Source: JAXHUM01 sp034189325
Lineage (GTDB): Bacteria; Desulfobacterota; DSM-4660; Desulfatiglandales; Desulfatiglandaceae
Direction: 5' to 3'
Length of the DNA: 64,000 nucleotides
Assembly (NCBI GenBank): GCA_034189325.1
Contig: JAXHUM010000044.1
Coordinates: 7,953-71,952 of the forward strand
Each line of letters opens with the position of its first letter. The stretch's first letter is position 1. Of this stretch, positions 36,851 to 45,264 are shown piece after piece. The notes beneath the pieces were generated by a model, which saw only the letters and a list, made by a program, of their open reading frames with translations, was not told the DNA's origin and searched no databases. The position numbers were made by a program, and so were the translations under genes.

Positions 36851-37393
36851 GTTATACTCCTTTCCTACAAAATGAAAATCCAGAGACTTCCATCCCTGGA
36901 TTCTCCATGGGTTGCGCGGGTTTGTGATGGGCCGCAAATAGGAAACAACCGTTCGCACAGTCATCTTCCCGCTTACGACTCAGCCATCTTATGTTTGTAT
37001 TCTGGGTTTTTTATGAAAAAAAAGCAATCGTTTTGCTTGAATCCAAATCACCTTTTCGGTTATGTATACCCTATCATTAGTAAGGTCTCAAAAAATCCGG
37101 GACGGGGGAGGCGGCGGCGGTGTCTTTTTAGAAGTCCGCATCACCCACGCAAAATGTAATCATACACGTCCAGCCTGGATTCCAGGCAACGGAAAAGGCA
37201 GAGAAGGCCACATTCGCCCGGGAGTCGCCCTGTTCAAAGACCCTCATCACAAATTGCGTAGATTGCTGCCGTCAGCCTGGAATGACTCACAAATATGCGG
37301 GCTTATAAAAAGATACTGCCGCCGCCCTGTTTCAACTGCTTTGACCGAACTCTTTGAGATCTTCCATCATTTACCACTACACAGGGGGAAAAC
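36851..37393. other. Divergent intergenic region with REP-like remnants
   Basis: About 540 bases with no convincing gene between the CoA-disulfide-reductase-like gene (minus) and the SDR gene (plus). A perfect palindrome lies at 37173-37187 and a related CAGCCTGGAATGAC at about 37273. These resemble degenerate intergenic repeats. ORFs here lack ribosome-binding sites and recognisable sequence. Confidence 0.45.
37173..37187. repeat. Palindrome, possible REP-like remnant
   Basis: GCCTGGATTCCAGGC is a perfect inverted repeat (7-base arms, one-base centre). A partly matching CAGCCTGGAATGAC lies about 100 bases downstream. The pair recalls the TGGATTCC/GGAATGAC ends of repeats that occur in many proteobacterial intergenic regions. 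Confidence 0.45.
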
Positions 37394-38158
37394 ATGAGTG
37401 CTGTTAGCTTGGGTTTATCGGACAAAGTGGCTGTGGTGACCGGGGGCAGCCGGGGTTTGGGCCATGCTATTGCAGTGGCCATGGCACAAGAGGGAGCCAA
37501 AGTGATGATCTGCGGGAGAAAGCAGGAAAATCTCGATAAGGCGGTTGAGGGATTCAGCAAGATGGGCCTTAAGATCGCGTCTCATGCGGCAAACGTGGGG
37601 GATTCCGGTCAGGTCGCGTCTCTCTTTGCAGATGTCAAAGACCGATTCGGGGAGCTGGATATCCTTGTGAACAATGTGGGCATGAACATTTTCACCCCAT
37701 CAGTCGCGGAGATGGATGAAAAATTGTGGGACAAAATTATTGAGACCAATCTCAAGGGCACCTTTCTGACCTCCTGTGAGGGAATCAAAATCATGAAAGA
37801 GGGAGGCGGAGGCAAGATCATCAATATCAGCTCTGTGGCCGCGAGGAAGTCGGCTCAGGGAATGGGGGGTTATTGCGTGGCCAAGGCGGGTCTTGAGATG
37901 CTGACAAAAGTCCTTGCAGCTGAAAACGCGAAAGATAGAATCAATGTCAACGCCGTTGCTCCGGGCATGGTGAAGACCCCGTTCAGTCAGCCGTTCTGGA
38001 GCAACGAGAAAATGTTGAAGCAAATAACTGCCACTGTCCCGATGGGCCGAATAGCAGAGACGGACGACGTTGTCGGCGCTGTCCTGTTTCTGTCATCCGG
38101 ACTGTCCGATTATATAACCGGTGAAGTCATTACAGTGGATGGCGGGTCAATGGCATAA
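37394..38158 (+). CDS. Short-chain dehydrogenase/reductase (FabG-like)
   Basis: A 254-residue classical SDR. It has the cofactor motif VVTGGSRGLGHAIA, the NNVG motif (VNNVGMN), the catalytic Ser in NISSVAA and the Tyr-Lys pair in GGYCVAKAG, and the C-terminal ITGEVITVDGGSMA. The Cys in the YxxxK motif is a normal variable position. The residue after the second beta strand (CGRKQEN) suggests NADP(H). In this setting a 3-hydroxyacyl-CoA dehydrogenase or FabG-like step of acyl-CoA metabolism is likely. AGGGGGAAAAC precedes the ATG. Confidence 0.93.
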   Translation: MSAVSLGLSDKVAVVTGGSRGLGHAIAVAMAQEGAKVMICGRKQENLDKAVEGFSKMGLKIASHAANVGDSGQVASLFADVKDRFGELDILVNNVGMNIFTPSVAEMDEKLWDKIIETNLKGTFLTSCEGIKIMKEGGGGKIINISSVAARKSAQGMGGYCVAKAGLEMLTKVLAAENAKDRINVNAVAPGMVKTPFSQPFWSNEKMLKQITATVPMGRIAETDDVVGAVLFLSSGLSDYITGEVITVDGGSMA

Positions 38159-38326
38159 AGTTTTTCTTCGGGAGAGGCTCAAAACCTGTAAGATTGCCTG
38201 GGCTCAGAAAGCCTGCCTCTCAAGAGATATCGGGCATGAGGACTGCCGATTCTTCCCGTGGTTATGCAAAAGCTGCCCTGTAAGATGTCACGAGGTAAAT
38301 TCGTCAAGAGTAAGGAGTAACATGCT

Positions 38327-39115
38327 ATGAAATGTCACGAGGTCGATTATGAACTCTTTGGTGAAGAGATGCAGATCGTTGAGGTGGAACTGGATCCCGG
38401 CGAGACGGTCATTGCCGAAGCCGGCGCCATGAATTACATGGAGGACGGCATTACCTTCGAGGCAAAGATGGGTGACGGCTCCAAGGCCGATGAGGGGATG
38501 TTGGGAAAACTGCTGAATGTGGGCAAACGGGTGCTCACTGGTGAATCCATCTTCCTGACCCATTTTTCAAACCAGGGGCAGGGAAAAAAGAGAGTCGCGT
38601 TTGCCGCGCCCTATCCAGGGAAGATCATCCCCATAGATATGAAAACCATCGGGAGGGAACTCCTTTGCCAAAAGGACGCCTTTCTCACAGCAGCTCTCGG
38701 AACCGAGGTGGGCATTGCCTTGACAAAGCGGCTTGGGACAGGATTCTTTGGAGGTGAGGGATTTATCTTACAGCGGCTCCGGGGAGACGGCATGGCTTTT
38801 CTCCATGCCGGTGGAACGGTTATCAAAAAAGAGCTGAATCAAGAGACTCTTCGCGTCGATACGGGTTGTCTGGTGGGATTCACCAAGGGGATCGATTACG
38901 ATATCCAAAGGGCCGGAAGCCTGAAATCGATGTTTTTCGGTGGGGAGGGACTTTTTTTGGCCACCCTGACCGGCACGGGGACGGTCTTTCTCCAGAGTCT
39001 TCCCTTCTCCCGTATGGCCGATCGGATTCTTGCCCATGCCCCCTCAGCAGGCGGCAGTCAAAGGGGTGAGGGGTCCGTGCTTGGACGGCTGGGGAATATG
39101 TTGGATGGGGATTGA
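38327..39115 (+). CDS. TIGR00266-family (AIM24-like) protein
   Basis: A 262-residue all-beta protein of the TIGR00266/AIM24 family: AEAGAMNYMEDGITFEAKMGDGS, GESIFLTHFSN, FGGEGFILQRLRGDG and VDTGCLVGFTKGIDYDIQRAG. The family forms a double-stranded beta fold; eukaryotic AIM24 is mitochondrial, and bacterial members have no assigned function. It is followed 22 bases later by the DsrE/F/H-like trio on the same strand, so these four probably form an operon that ends at the terminator at 39946-39978. Confidence 0.9.
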   Translation: MKCHEVDYELFGEEMQIVEVELDPGETVIAEAGAMNYMEDGITFEAKMGDGSKADEGMLGKLLNVGKRVLTGESIFLTHFSNQGQGKKRVAFAAPYPGKIIPIDMKTIGRELLCQKDAFLTAALGTEVGIALTKRLGTGFFGGEGFILQRLRGDGMAFLHAGGTVIKKELNQETLRVDTGCLVGFTKGIDYDIQRAGSLKSMFFGGEGLFLATLTGTGTVFLQSLPFSRMADRILAHAPSAGGSQRGEGSVLGRLGNMLDGD

Positions 39116-39136
39116 TTCGTTGAAGGGAGTAATTTA

Positions 39137-39442
39137 ATGGCCGCATCTTTGGGAATATTGGTAAGATCCTGCGACCACCTGGATAAGCTCATAAGGCTCA
39201 CAAAAGCGGCCCGGAAAAAGAGGATAGACGTCACTATTTTCCTGACCCATCTTGGGACACTCCTGATACAGGATCCGAAGTTTCCTGAACTGGAGGACTT
39301 GGCTGAAATTACTGTTTGCCGAGTGGCCTTTGAATCTCACGGAATGACCCCGGCGGATGTTGATAGGGACGAGAGTCTATTTGCGACCCAGGCCAAACAC
39401 GCTGATATGATCTATGAATGTGACAGATACGTGGTGTTCTGA
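39137..39442 (+). CDS. DsrE-like sulfur-relay family protein
   Basis: A 101-residue DsrE-fold protein. It begins with a beta strand LGILVRSCDHLDK and ends AKHADMIYECDRYVVF. The Cys in ITVCRVAFESHGM (residue 61) lies where DsrE/TusD carry their sulfur-carrying Cys, so it may bind persulfide or a related ligand. GAAGGGAG lies 7 bases before the ATG. It is the first of three small genes matching DsrE, DsrF and DsrH in order. Confidence 0.83.
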   Translation: MAASLGILVRSCDHLDKLIRLTKAARKKRIDVTIFLTHLGTLLIQDPKFPELEDLAEITVCRVAFESHGMTPADVDRDESLFATQAKHADMIYECDRYVVF

Positions 39443-39456
39443 GAGGATTCTGCAAT

Positions 39457-39750
39457 ATGCAAAACATCAAACATGCAGCCTTCTTGATTAGACGGAAAGA
39501 GGACCTATGGGAAGGCTCTCGCTCGGCCCTGGGTTTGGCCGTTGAGAACTTCTTCGTTCATATGTTTGTCCTGGATGTGGAGGTGGAAGGAACCGAGCAA
39601 TACCTGGAAAATCTTGAATGGCTCGAGGACATGGAGGCATCCTATTATTCAAATAACAAGGCCAATGCAGACAAGTACGGCTTTCAATATATGAATCTCG
39701 AAGAGATCGGAGAGAAGCTGAGGGAGATGGACCTCATCATACCTTTCTAG
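39457..39750 (+). CDS. DsrF/TusC-like protein without Cys
   Basis: A 97-residue protein with DsrE-superfamily-like alternation: AAFLIRRKEDLWEGSRSALGLAVENFFVHMFVLD, and a later acidic EEIGEKLREMDLIIPF. It contains no Cys at all, so any sulfur-carrier role is excluded for this subunit alone. Its position between a DsrE-like gene and a DsrH-like gene, together with size, supports a TusC/DsrF-like role as a structural subunit. AGAGGA precedes the ATG. Confidence 0.75.
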   Translation: MQNIKHAAFLIRRKEDLWEGSRSALGLAVENFFVHMFVLDVEVEGTEQYLENLEWLEDMEASYYSNNKANADKYGFQYMNLEEIGEKLREMDLIIPF

Positions 39751-39759
39751 GTGAAGATT

Positions 39760-39930
39760 ATGAAAATCCTGCACATCATGAAAACCGCCCCTGACACAAA
39801 CACTCAAATGCTGATTGATATTATTTCCAGAGACAGTACCAGCACACTTTTTACGCTCTACAATGATGAGGCTGATTACGACAAGTTGATCGATCTGATT
39901 TTTGAAAATGACCAGGTCGTTTCCTGGTAA
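39760..39930 (+). CDS. Short DsrH/TusB-like protein
   Basis: A 56-residue ORF: KILHIMKTAPDTN at the start and IFENDQVVSW at the end. The C-terminal DxVxSW-like tail is the typical ending of TusB/DsrH. It is shorter than usual (about 95) and has no Cys, so the conserved DsrH Cys is missing. It begins 9 bases after the DsrF-like stop with AGGTGAAG in the spacer. It is followed by a strong terminator. Confidence 0.75.
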   Translation: MKILHIMKTAPDTNTQMLIDIISRDSTSTLFTLYNDEADYDKLIDLIFENDQVVSW

Positions 39931-39945
39931 AAGATCGAGCGGGAC

Positions 39946-39978
39946 AAAAAAACCCGCCTTTTAAGGGCGGGTTTTTTT
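39946..39978. terminator. Intrinsic bidirectional terminator
   Basis: AAAAAAACCCGCC (39946-39958) pairs with GGCGGGTTTTTTT (39966-39978) around a 7-base loop. A GC stem flanked by an A-run and a T-run works on both strands, ending the DsrE/F/H-like operon (+) and the Hdr-like gene (-). Confidence 0.93.
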
Positions 39979-40008
39979 CTAAGAATATTTTTGAGCTTCT
40001 TTAAGCCA

Positions 40009-41301
40009 TCAAAGACCAACTTCAGCCAAATCCGGTCCCAAGTACTCGCGCTCATTTTCACCCAAAATACCGAGTGAGAGACAGATCAGGGTCCACAAAT
40101 GTACCGTATGATAGTCTGCCTCGAAATGATCGGAAAGGTCATGGATCTGGGCATGGCAGTTGTGGCAGGGCGTGATGCAATAATCGGCCTCTGTAGCCAA
40201 AATCTGGTTCAACTTGAGCTTACCATACTCACGCCTCGCTTCGGAGTATCCTGACTGCAGATAGCCTCCTCCTCCACCACAGCAGTAATTGTTGGACTTG
40301 TTAGGGGTCATGTCAATAAAATTTTCTTCCCCTACCACGGATTTGACTACAAACCGAAGATCTTCCGCCACTGGATCACCAAAGCTCTTTCTCACCAGCT
40401 GGCAAGGGTCTTGAACAGTGAACTTCACTTTCAGATCTTTGTTCCAGTCGGAGTTGACCTTGAGTTTTCCCTCCCTGATCCACTGGGCGTAATATTGAAT
40501 GATACTCTTAATCTCGAAGTTGTAAGGAACGTTGAATTTTTTCAGTCCGGCCCGGACTGCGAAGAGTTCGTGGCCTCATTCAGTGTTGAGCCAGACCTTG
40601 CACCCCAGATCCTCGACGGCCTTGGCCTTGACCCTGGTAATATGCTCCCAGGCCTCCCAGTCCTGCAAAAACATGCAGTAGTTCTCCGCGGCCCAGCCCT
40701 TTGTCCCGTAGGTCCAGTCGGCTCCGACAAGGTGGAGTATCTTCCAGAGTGGAACCATTTCATCGGGCTCTGTCACAGGTTCCCTGGAGTTCTGGTTAAG
40801 AAAGTAGTAGGCGCCTTGTTTGTTTACAGGGGCCTGGAGATCCTCCCAACCCTCCTGATCCTCCCGCACCTCTTCCAACACATCTTCCACGACGAATTGA
40901 AAATCTTCCTCAGAGGCGCCCATGGCGCTGCAGGTGTCATGTCGAAGGGCCATATCGCATGATCCGAGGATACCTTTTGGTCTCTCCTCCCGAGGCCAGG
41001 TCTGTCTCGCAAGACCGACCATCTGGGGGATATCTACCTTCATGGGGCAGGCATAAACACAGCGCTGACACATACTGCACATCCATACCCATGGGGTCGT
41101 TGTAACCTCTTCATCCATACCCAAGGCGACCATTCTTACAAACTTCCTGGGATCCATGTTTTCAAGCCCCGTGGCAGGACAGCCGCTGGCACAGGTTCCA
41201 CATGTCAGGCATAGATTCAGGTTTCCATCGGGAAGGAGATCTTTCACTTTCTTCCTGAATTCACCTTTCAATTCATTAACTTTTATTGCTTCGTCTGCCA
41301 T
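40009..41301 (-). CDS. Hdr/GlpC-like iron-sulfur protein with in-frame UGA (predicted selenocysteine)
   Basis: Reading through the TGA at 40578-40576 gives one 430-residue protein. Two [4Fe-4S] motifs occur at the N-terminus: CLTCGTCASGCP (31-42) and CSMCQRCVYACP (75-86), as in HdrC-type modules. Then come two CCG-type domains. The second has Cys300, Cys340-Cys341 and Cys379/Cys382, the ligand set of HdrB/HdrD-type clusters. In the first, TGA codes residue 242, in the context LNTE-U-GHELF where homologues usually carry TECGH. A SECIS-like hairpin lies at 40559-40543. The ATG at 41301 has GGAGG 8 bases upstream. It probably passes electrons from or to the adjacent acyl-CoA dehydrogenase through quinone or thiol partners; the partner is an inference. 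Confidence 0.9.
40543..40559 (-). promoter_or_regulatory. Bacterial SECIS-like hairpin (Hdr-like gene)
   Basis: The minus-strand sequence CAGTCCG (40559-40553) pairs perfectly with CGGACTG (40549-40543) around the loop GGC (40552-40550). The stem is 7 bp and the loop starts 24 bases after the TGA, the same spacing as in the crotonase gene. Confidence 0.85.
40576..40578 (-). other. In-frame TGA, predicted selenocysteine codon of Hdr-like protein
   Basis: TGA in the position of an expected Cys within the first CCG domain. The frame remains open from 41301 through this codon to 40009. Confidence 0.9.
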
Positions 41302-41742
41302 AGGCATTTCCTCCACTTATCCTTGTAGGTCTTTTAGAGACAAACAGTTTTCAGATAGGGACTACCTGAGAAATCTGACAACATTGCTTCTCATATAATA
41401 ATTTGAAGTGATCTTTTACCCTGTTCTTGATTGAAAGTCAACCTGTAAAAGCTGGATTTGAGGGTGAATACATAATTCGGTTGCCAATCGCCATGGAATG
41501 GTCTAGTTTTTTCGACGTAGGCCTGTGTACAGGATCTTTTTGTTCAGTTCTCATGTCATGATGGCAAATAATTCAGCGAATATCAAATAGATGCCTTCAG
41601 TTGTCTGGCAACCAGATCTTGTTATTGAAAAGGCAGGCGACCTCAAGAAACGCCGATATCCAAGCATTTTTGATAGCCACCAACCTGATCAATTGACCCC
41701 CTGTATGCTGACACCATACCCTGGGAAAAGGAGAGAGGAGCC
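41302..41742. other. Divergent intergenic region, promoters of Hdr-like and Acd genes
   Basis: About 440 bases with no ORF worth calling. GGTTGCC (41480) and GGCAACC (about 41612) are complementary but 130 bases apart. No clear sigma-70 pair is visible, so promoters are not placed. Confidence 0.4.
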
Positions 41743-42906
41743 ATGGAATTCAAGCTAGGTGAAGAATTAGAGATGTTGCGTGAGATGGCCCGCGATTTTG
41801 CCGCGGAAAAGATTGCTCCATACGCAGATGAATGGGACGAAAAACACTATTTTCCCTACAAAGAGGTTATCAAGCCCATGGGGGATCTTGGTTTTTTCGG
41901 AACGGTCATCCCGGAAGAATATGGCGGAAACAACATGGGATGGCTTGCGGCGATGATACTGACGGAGGAAATCGCAAGGGCATCCAGCTCGGTGAGGGTC
42001 CAAATCAATATGATGGGTCTCGGCTGTGCCTTTACCATTTTCAGATACGGATCAGATAAAACAAAGGAGAAATACATATCCAGGCTTGTTTCTGCGGAGT
42101 ATGTCGGCGGATTTGCCATTACAGAGCCAAATGCCGGCTCCGACGTGATGGCCATCAAATCCACGGCCGTTGACAAGGGTGATCATTGGCTGTTGCACGG
42201 TTCCAAGACCTGGATCTCAAACAGCAGTTCCGCGGATGTGATCATCTATTACGCCTATACGGACAGAGAGGCCAGGGGGAAGGGGCTGTCGGCCTTTGTG
42301 ATTGAGCCGAAGAACTTTAACGGCATCACCACTACAGAGCTGGACAAGCTGGGGACCCGATCGACCCCTACAGGCGAGTTGTATCTGGAAGATACGAGGG
42401 TCCCAAAGGAAAATATCCTCGGCCAACCGGGAGACGGCGCCAAAATCGTGTTCGGTTCTCTGAATCAGACGCGCCTTTCCGCAGCAGCCGGAGGTATTGG
42501 CGTGGCCCAGGCCTGCCTGGACGCAATTACCGCCTATTGCAGCGAAAGAGAACAGTTTGGAAAGCCTATCGGACAGTTTCAAATGAATCAGGACATGGTC
42601 GCCCAAATCTCCGCTGAGATAGAGGCGGCCCGTTTAATGGTCTATAAGGCGGCATGGCAGAAGGACCAAGGTCACCTGGGAAACAACCTGGAGGTGGCTC
42701 ATGCGAAGTATCTGGCCGGAGAAATCGCTGTCAAGGCGTCGCAAGTGGCCATGAAGATCATGGGAGCCTATGGTTATTCGAGCGAGTATCCGGTAGCAAG
42801 ATATTACAGGGACGCCCCAGCCTACCAGCTGGTTGAGGGATCGGCCAATATCTGCAAATGGATCATCGCCTTGGACCAACTCGGCATCAAAAGAGCGGGT
42901 AAATAG
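41743..42906 (+). CDS. acd: Acyl-CoA dehydrogenase, glutaryl-CoA dehydrogenase-like (non-decarboxylating type)
   Basis: A 387-residue FAD enzyme. It has the N-terminal helical domain, GGFAITEPNAGSDVMA and KTWISNSSSADVIIYYAYTD in the FAD/substrate region, REQFGKPIGQFQMNQDM and the C-terminal catalytic-base region YQLVEGSANICKWIIALDQLGI with Glu before GSANI. From memory, the whole protein is very close to the non-decarboxylating glutaryl-CoA dehydrogenases of Desulfococcus and other anaerobes that oxidise glutaryl-CoA to glutaconyl-CoA; a general short-chain acyl-CoA role is the alternative. GGAGAGGAG precedes the ATG. It is divergent from the Hdr-like selenoprotein. Confidence 0.9.
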   Translation: MEFKLGEELEMLREMARDFAAEKIAPYADEWDEKHYFPYKEVIKPMGDLGFFGTVIPEEYGGNNMGWLAAMILTEEIARASSSVRVQINMMGLGCAFTIFRYGSDKTKEKYISRLVSAEYVGGFAITEPNAGSDVMAIKSTAVDKGDHWLLHGSKTWISNSSSADVIIYYAYTDREARGKGLSAFVIEPKNFNGITTTELDKLGTRSTPTGELYLEDTRVPKENILGQPGDGAKIVFGSLNQTRLSAAAGGIGVAQACLDAITAYCSEREQFGKPIGQFQMNQDMVAQISAEIEAARLMVYKAAWQKDQGHLGNNLEVAHAKYLAGEIAVKASQVAMKIMGAYGYSSEYPVARYYRDAPAYQLVEGSANICKWIIALDQLGIKRAGK

Positions 42907-43018
42907 ACCCATTCCCTCAGGATAGAGCCGCAATCCTCCCACTTCCGAAAGAGGCTGGGCCTTTTGAAGGGTCACAAAGGGCCTATAAAAATAAGAGTCA
43001 ACCGAGACCGGAGGCTCT

Positions 43019-44101
43019 TCAAGAAGAATCCAGGCCTGGTTGCCTGGTATAGCGTGTCAACATCTTATCCCGGCGTTGGAGAATGTGATTGGAGCCCTTC
43101 TTTCCTGCGACATGCTTTTCAAGAAAGGCTATCGAGTATTTTCGAATAACCACAAACTCTTCCTCTGTACCACTCAACCGCCTTGTCATGGGTTTGTCTA
43201 CAAAGCGATTATTGAACGAGAAATGGCTTGCTCCCTTGACTTCCAGGAAGTACTTCGGAGGAGATAGATTCCTGTAGATCTTGTCCGTAATCTCCGACAT
43301 GGTCTTTCTTCCACGCTGTTGGCCTTTTTCCCTTTCGCCCATGAACAACATCGAGGGGATCCGGACAGAGGCTAGCTCGGTTTCTCTAAACAGATATCCC
43401 CCAGCCCCGGTCGAAAAGAGCAACACCGCTTTGATGCGGGGATCATGTCTCTCTTGAATCGTCCCGCACAGTCCAAGGGCTGTGTAGCCCCCGAAAGAAT
43501 GTCCACCAACAGCAACACGTTTGTTGTCAATGATCCCTCGGAAATCTTCGGAAGAAACCATTCTGTCCACGACGAATCTCATCTCATCAAGGCGGTAAAG
43601 GTACTTGCGGCGATCTTCGGGATCGGAAGCGCCGAGTTCTCGGGCACCCCGCCAAAGGCCCCTCCTGCTGAAATCCTCCAACTGGCCGGTTCGTATGCGC
43701 ACAGCGGAATGCCTGTCGTGATGGTCGGGAGCAGCGACAATCCAGCCGCGAGCCGCAAGTCTCTCAGTAAAGAAGACTGAGCCCAGTCCGCTGCCCCCAT
43801 ACCCGTGAGAGAAGACCAGCATGGGATATGGCCCCTTCTCTGTCAAAGGAAGGGCATCCATCGCGATTCTGCCGTTGGTCGGTCCTCCATAGTTGTGTGG
43901 CTTCGGCTCTCTTGCTGTCGGATACCAGACAGCCACAGTAAGGGTCTTGATGCTCCCACCCTTTTGGGACTTGAAATCCAACACCCTGTAACCGACATTG
44001 AAGAGGGTCTGGGTTGGCCTTTCTTCTGCCTCCGCGCCCATATTGCTGCAAATAAGTATCCCCGAAACAAGGGAAATGAAAGTTTGTCTAAGAATGCTCA
44101 T
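43019..44101 (-). CDS. Exported alpha/beta hydrolase (PAF-acetylhydrolase-like)
   Basis: A 360-residue protein with an N-terminal signal peptide (to about 27). It has WYPTAREPK, the oxyanion segment VFSHGYGGSG, the nucleophile elbow GGHSFGGY with catalytic Ser, and a C-terminal His in GASHFSF. These fit the dienelactone-hydrolase/PAF-acetylhydrolase group. Substrate and role are unknown. It follows another hydrolase gene on the same strand by 62 bases. Confidence 0.85.
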   Translation of the reverse strand: MSILRQTFISLVSGILICSNMGAEAEERPTQTLFNVGYRVLDFKSQKGGSIKTLTVAVWYPTAREPKPHNYGGPTNGRIAMDALPLTEKGPYPMLVFSHGYGGSGLGSVFFTERLAARGWIVAAPDHHDRHSAVRIRTGQLEDFSRRGLWRGARELGASDPEDRRKYLYRLDEMRFVVDRMVSSEDFRGIIDNKRVAVGGHSFGGYTALGLCGTIQERHDPRIKAVLLFSTGAGGYLFRETELASVRIPSMLFMGEREKGQQRGRKTMSEITDKIYRNLSPPKYFLEVKGASHFSFNNRFVDKPMTRRLSGTEEEFVVIRKYSIAFLEKHVAGKKGSNHILQRRDKMLTRYTRQPGLDSS

Positions 44102-44163
44102 GAGGCACCAGGAGTTCTATTGGGTTCATTGATAGTGATTCCAAAAGGCACAAAATCCCCTGC

Positions 44164-45087
44164 CTATGGCTTGACGGTTGTGAAAAGGCTGCCGTTTCTC
44201 CGTTCAATAATGCCTCGCCGAAGAAAGTCATTCATAATTTCATTATATTTCAGTTCATATTCTCGACGGAAATAGTGATCAATGGTCTCCCTGAACCAAA
44301 CCGTACCCATGAGGTATGAAAAAAAGGATTCTTCATCATACCCCTTCTTCATCAACAGGGTATAGACAGTGATCTTTTTGAGCACATCGTTTCCAATTGC
44401 CTCTCTATTAACCATATAGTTTTCAATTATTTCCTCACTCTTTGCAATAGCCTTTTTTATGTTTCCAAACGGTTTTCCATGGCCAGGGAACACAATTTCT
44501 ACATCAAGGGATTTTAGTTTTTCAAGAGATTTCAGTTTGTGAAAGAGAGCCGTGCTACCCTCAACGCGAGTTGTCACAACGGCCACATCGTTTTCCCAGA
44601 GAGAGTCCGAAGAGATAAGGGCTTTCTCCTTCCTATTGAAGAGCACAATGCCGTCAGATGCATGACCCGGGGTATGGATGACCTCGAATCTATGAGGTCC
44701 CAGGGCCACAGTCTCTCCATCCTCCAGGGCCTCTGTACAGTCGAAGAAATCAGCCTCCTGGCTATAGTACTTCCACCATGTGGACCAATCATCTCGTGTA
44801 TCTATAAAGAACTTTCCGATCGTATGCATAGCAATGTCACAACCGGATCTGTCCTGAATGATTTTATTGCCGCCGATGTGATCACAGTGGCAATGCGTGT
44901 TGATAATCTTGCTCGTATGTGACAGGTTGACTCCCAAGCCTGCGATCAATTCCTCGGTTTCGTGAAAATCGGAAACACAACCAGTATCTATGAGTATAGG
45001 ATCGACAGACCGGTAAACGAAATGATTCCCATTCAAATATCCTCTTTCGATAAAAAAAAGATCTTTCATCACTTCCTGAACAGCCAT
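44164..45087 (-). CDS. MBL-fold metallo-hydrolase with C-terminal winged-helix-like region
   Basis: A 307-residue protein. The metallo-beta-lactamase domain (1 to about 220) has THCHCDHIGG, HTPGHASDGIV, ISSDSLW and VFPGHGKP, which complete the metal site. The C-terminal 80 residues are helical with a FLRRGIIERRNGSLF end that looks like a winged helix, as in LACTB2-like proteins. It lies upstream of the alpha/beta hydrolase on the same strand; substrate unknown. Confidence 0.88.
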   Translation of the reverse strand: MAVQEVMKDLFFIERGYLNGNHFVYRSVDPILIDTGCVSDFHETEELIAGLGVNLSHTSKIINTHCHCDHIGGNKIIQDRSGCDIAMHTIGKFFIDTRDDWSTWWKYYSQEADFFDCTEALEDGETVALGPHRFEVIHTPGHASDGIVLFNRKEKALISSDSLWENDVAVVTTRVEGSTALFHKLKSLEKLKSLDVEIVFPGHGKPFGNIKKAIAKSEEIIENYMVNREAIGNDVLKKITVYTLLMKKGYDEESFFSYLMGTVWFRETIDHYFRREYELKYNEIMNDFLRRGIIERRNGSLFTTVKP

Positions 45088-45264
45088 CTCTTCTTTTCCT
45101 TAATATTCACCTTTAATGGTTTGAGAAAGCATTGCCAAAAAGTGCGTGCCCGCTGCTGCTTGGGTTATACGAAAACTTCTTGATGTCGGCCCAATGAAAA
45201 TCTCAGTTTATCAAAGATCCCCCCGGCACGAGGCCCCTTTTGCCAACCAATATGCGACAACACA

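Noticed and set aside
36617..37159. 180-codon plus-strand ORF antisense to the CoA-disulfide-reductase-like gene
   Set aside because: Most of it overlaps a strongly supported gene on the opposite strand; no ribosome-binding site or family motif.
37062..37397. 111-codon ORF before the SDR gene
   Set aside because: Low-complexity Gly stretch from a GGC/GGG-rich DNA run, no ribosome-binding site, and the SDR start lies at its end.
40009..40578. Treating the C-terminal CCG part as a separate gene
   Set aside because: The frame is continuous from 41301 through the TGA, and the N-terminal part lacks the rest of its fold without it; the only internal start near 40428 is a GTG with no good ribosome-binding site.
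35150..40578. TGA read as Trp or another code variant
   Set aside because: TGA serves as an ordinary stop in many other genes in this window, for example at 27203 and 32422, so a global reassignment is not supported.
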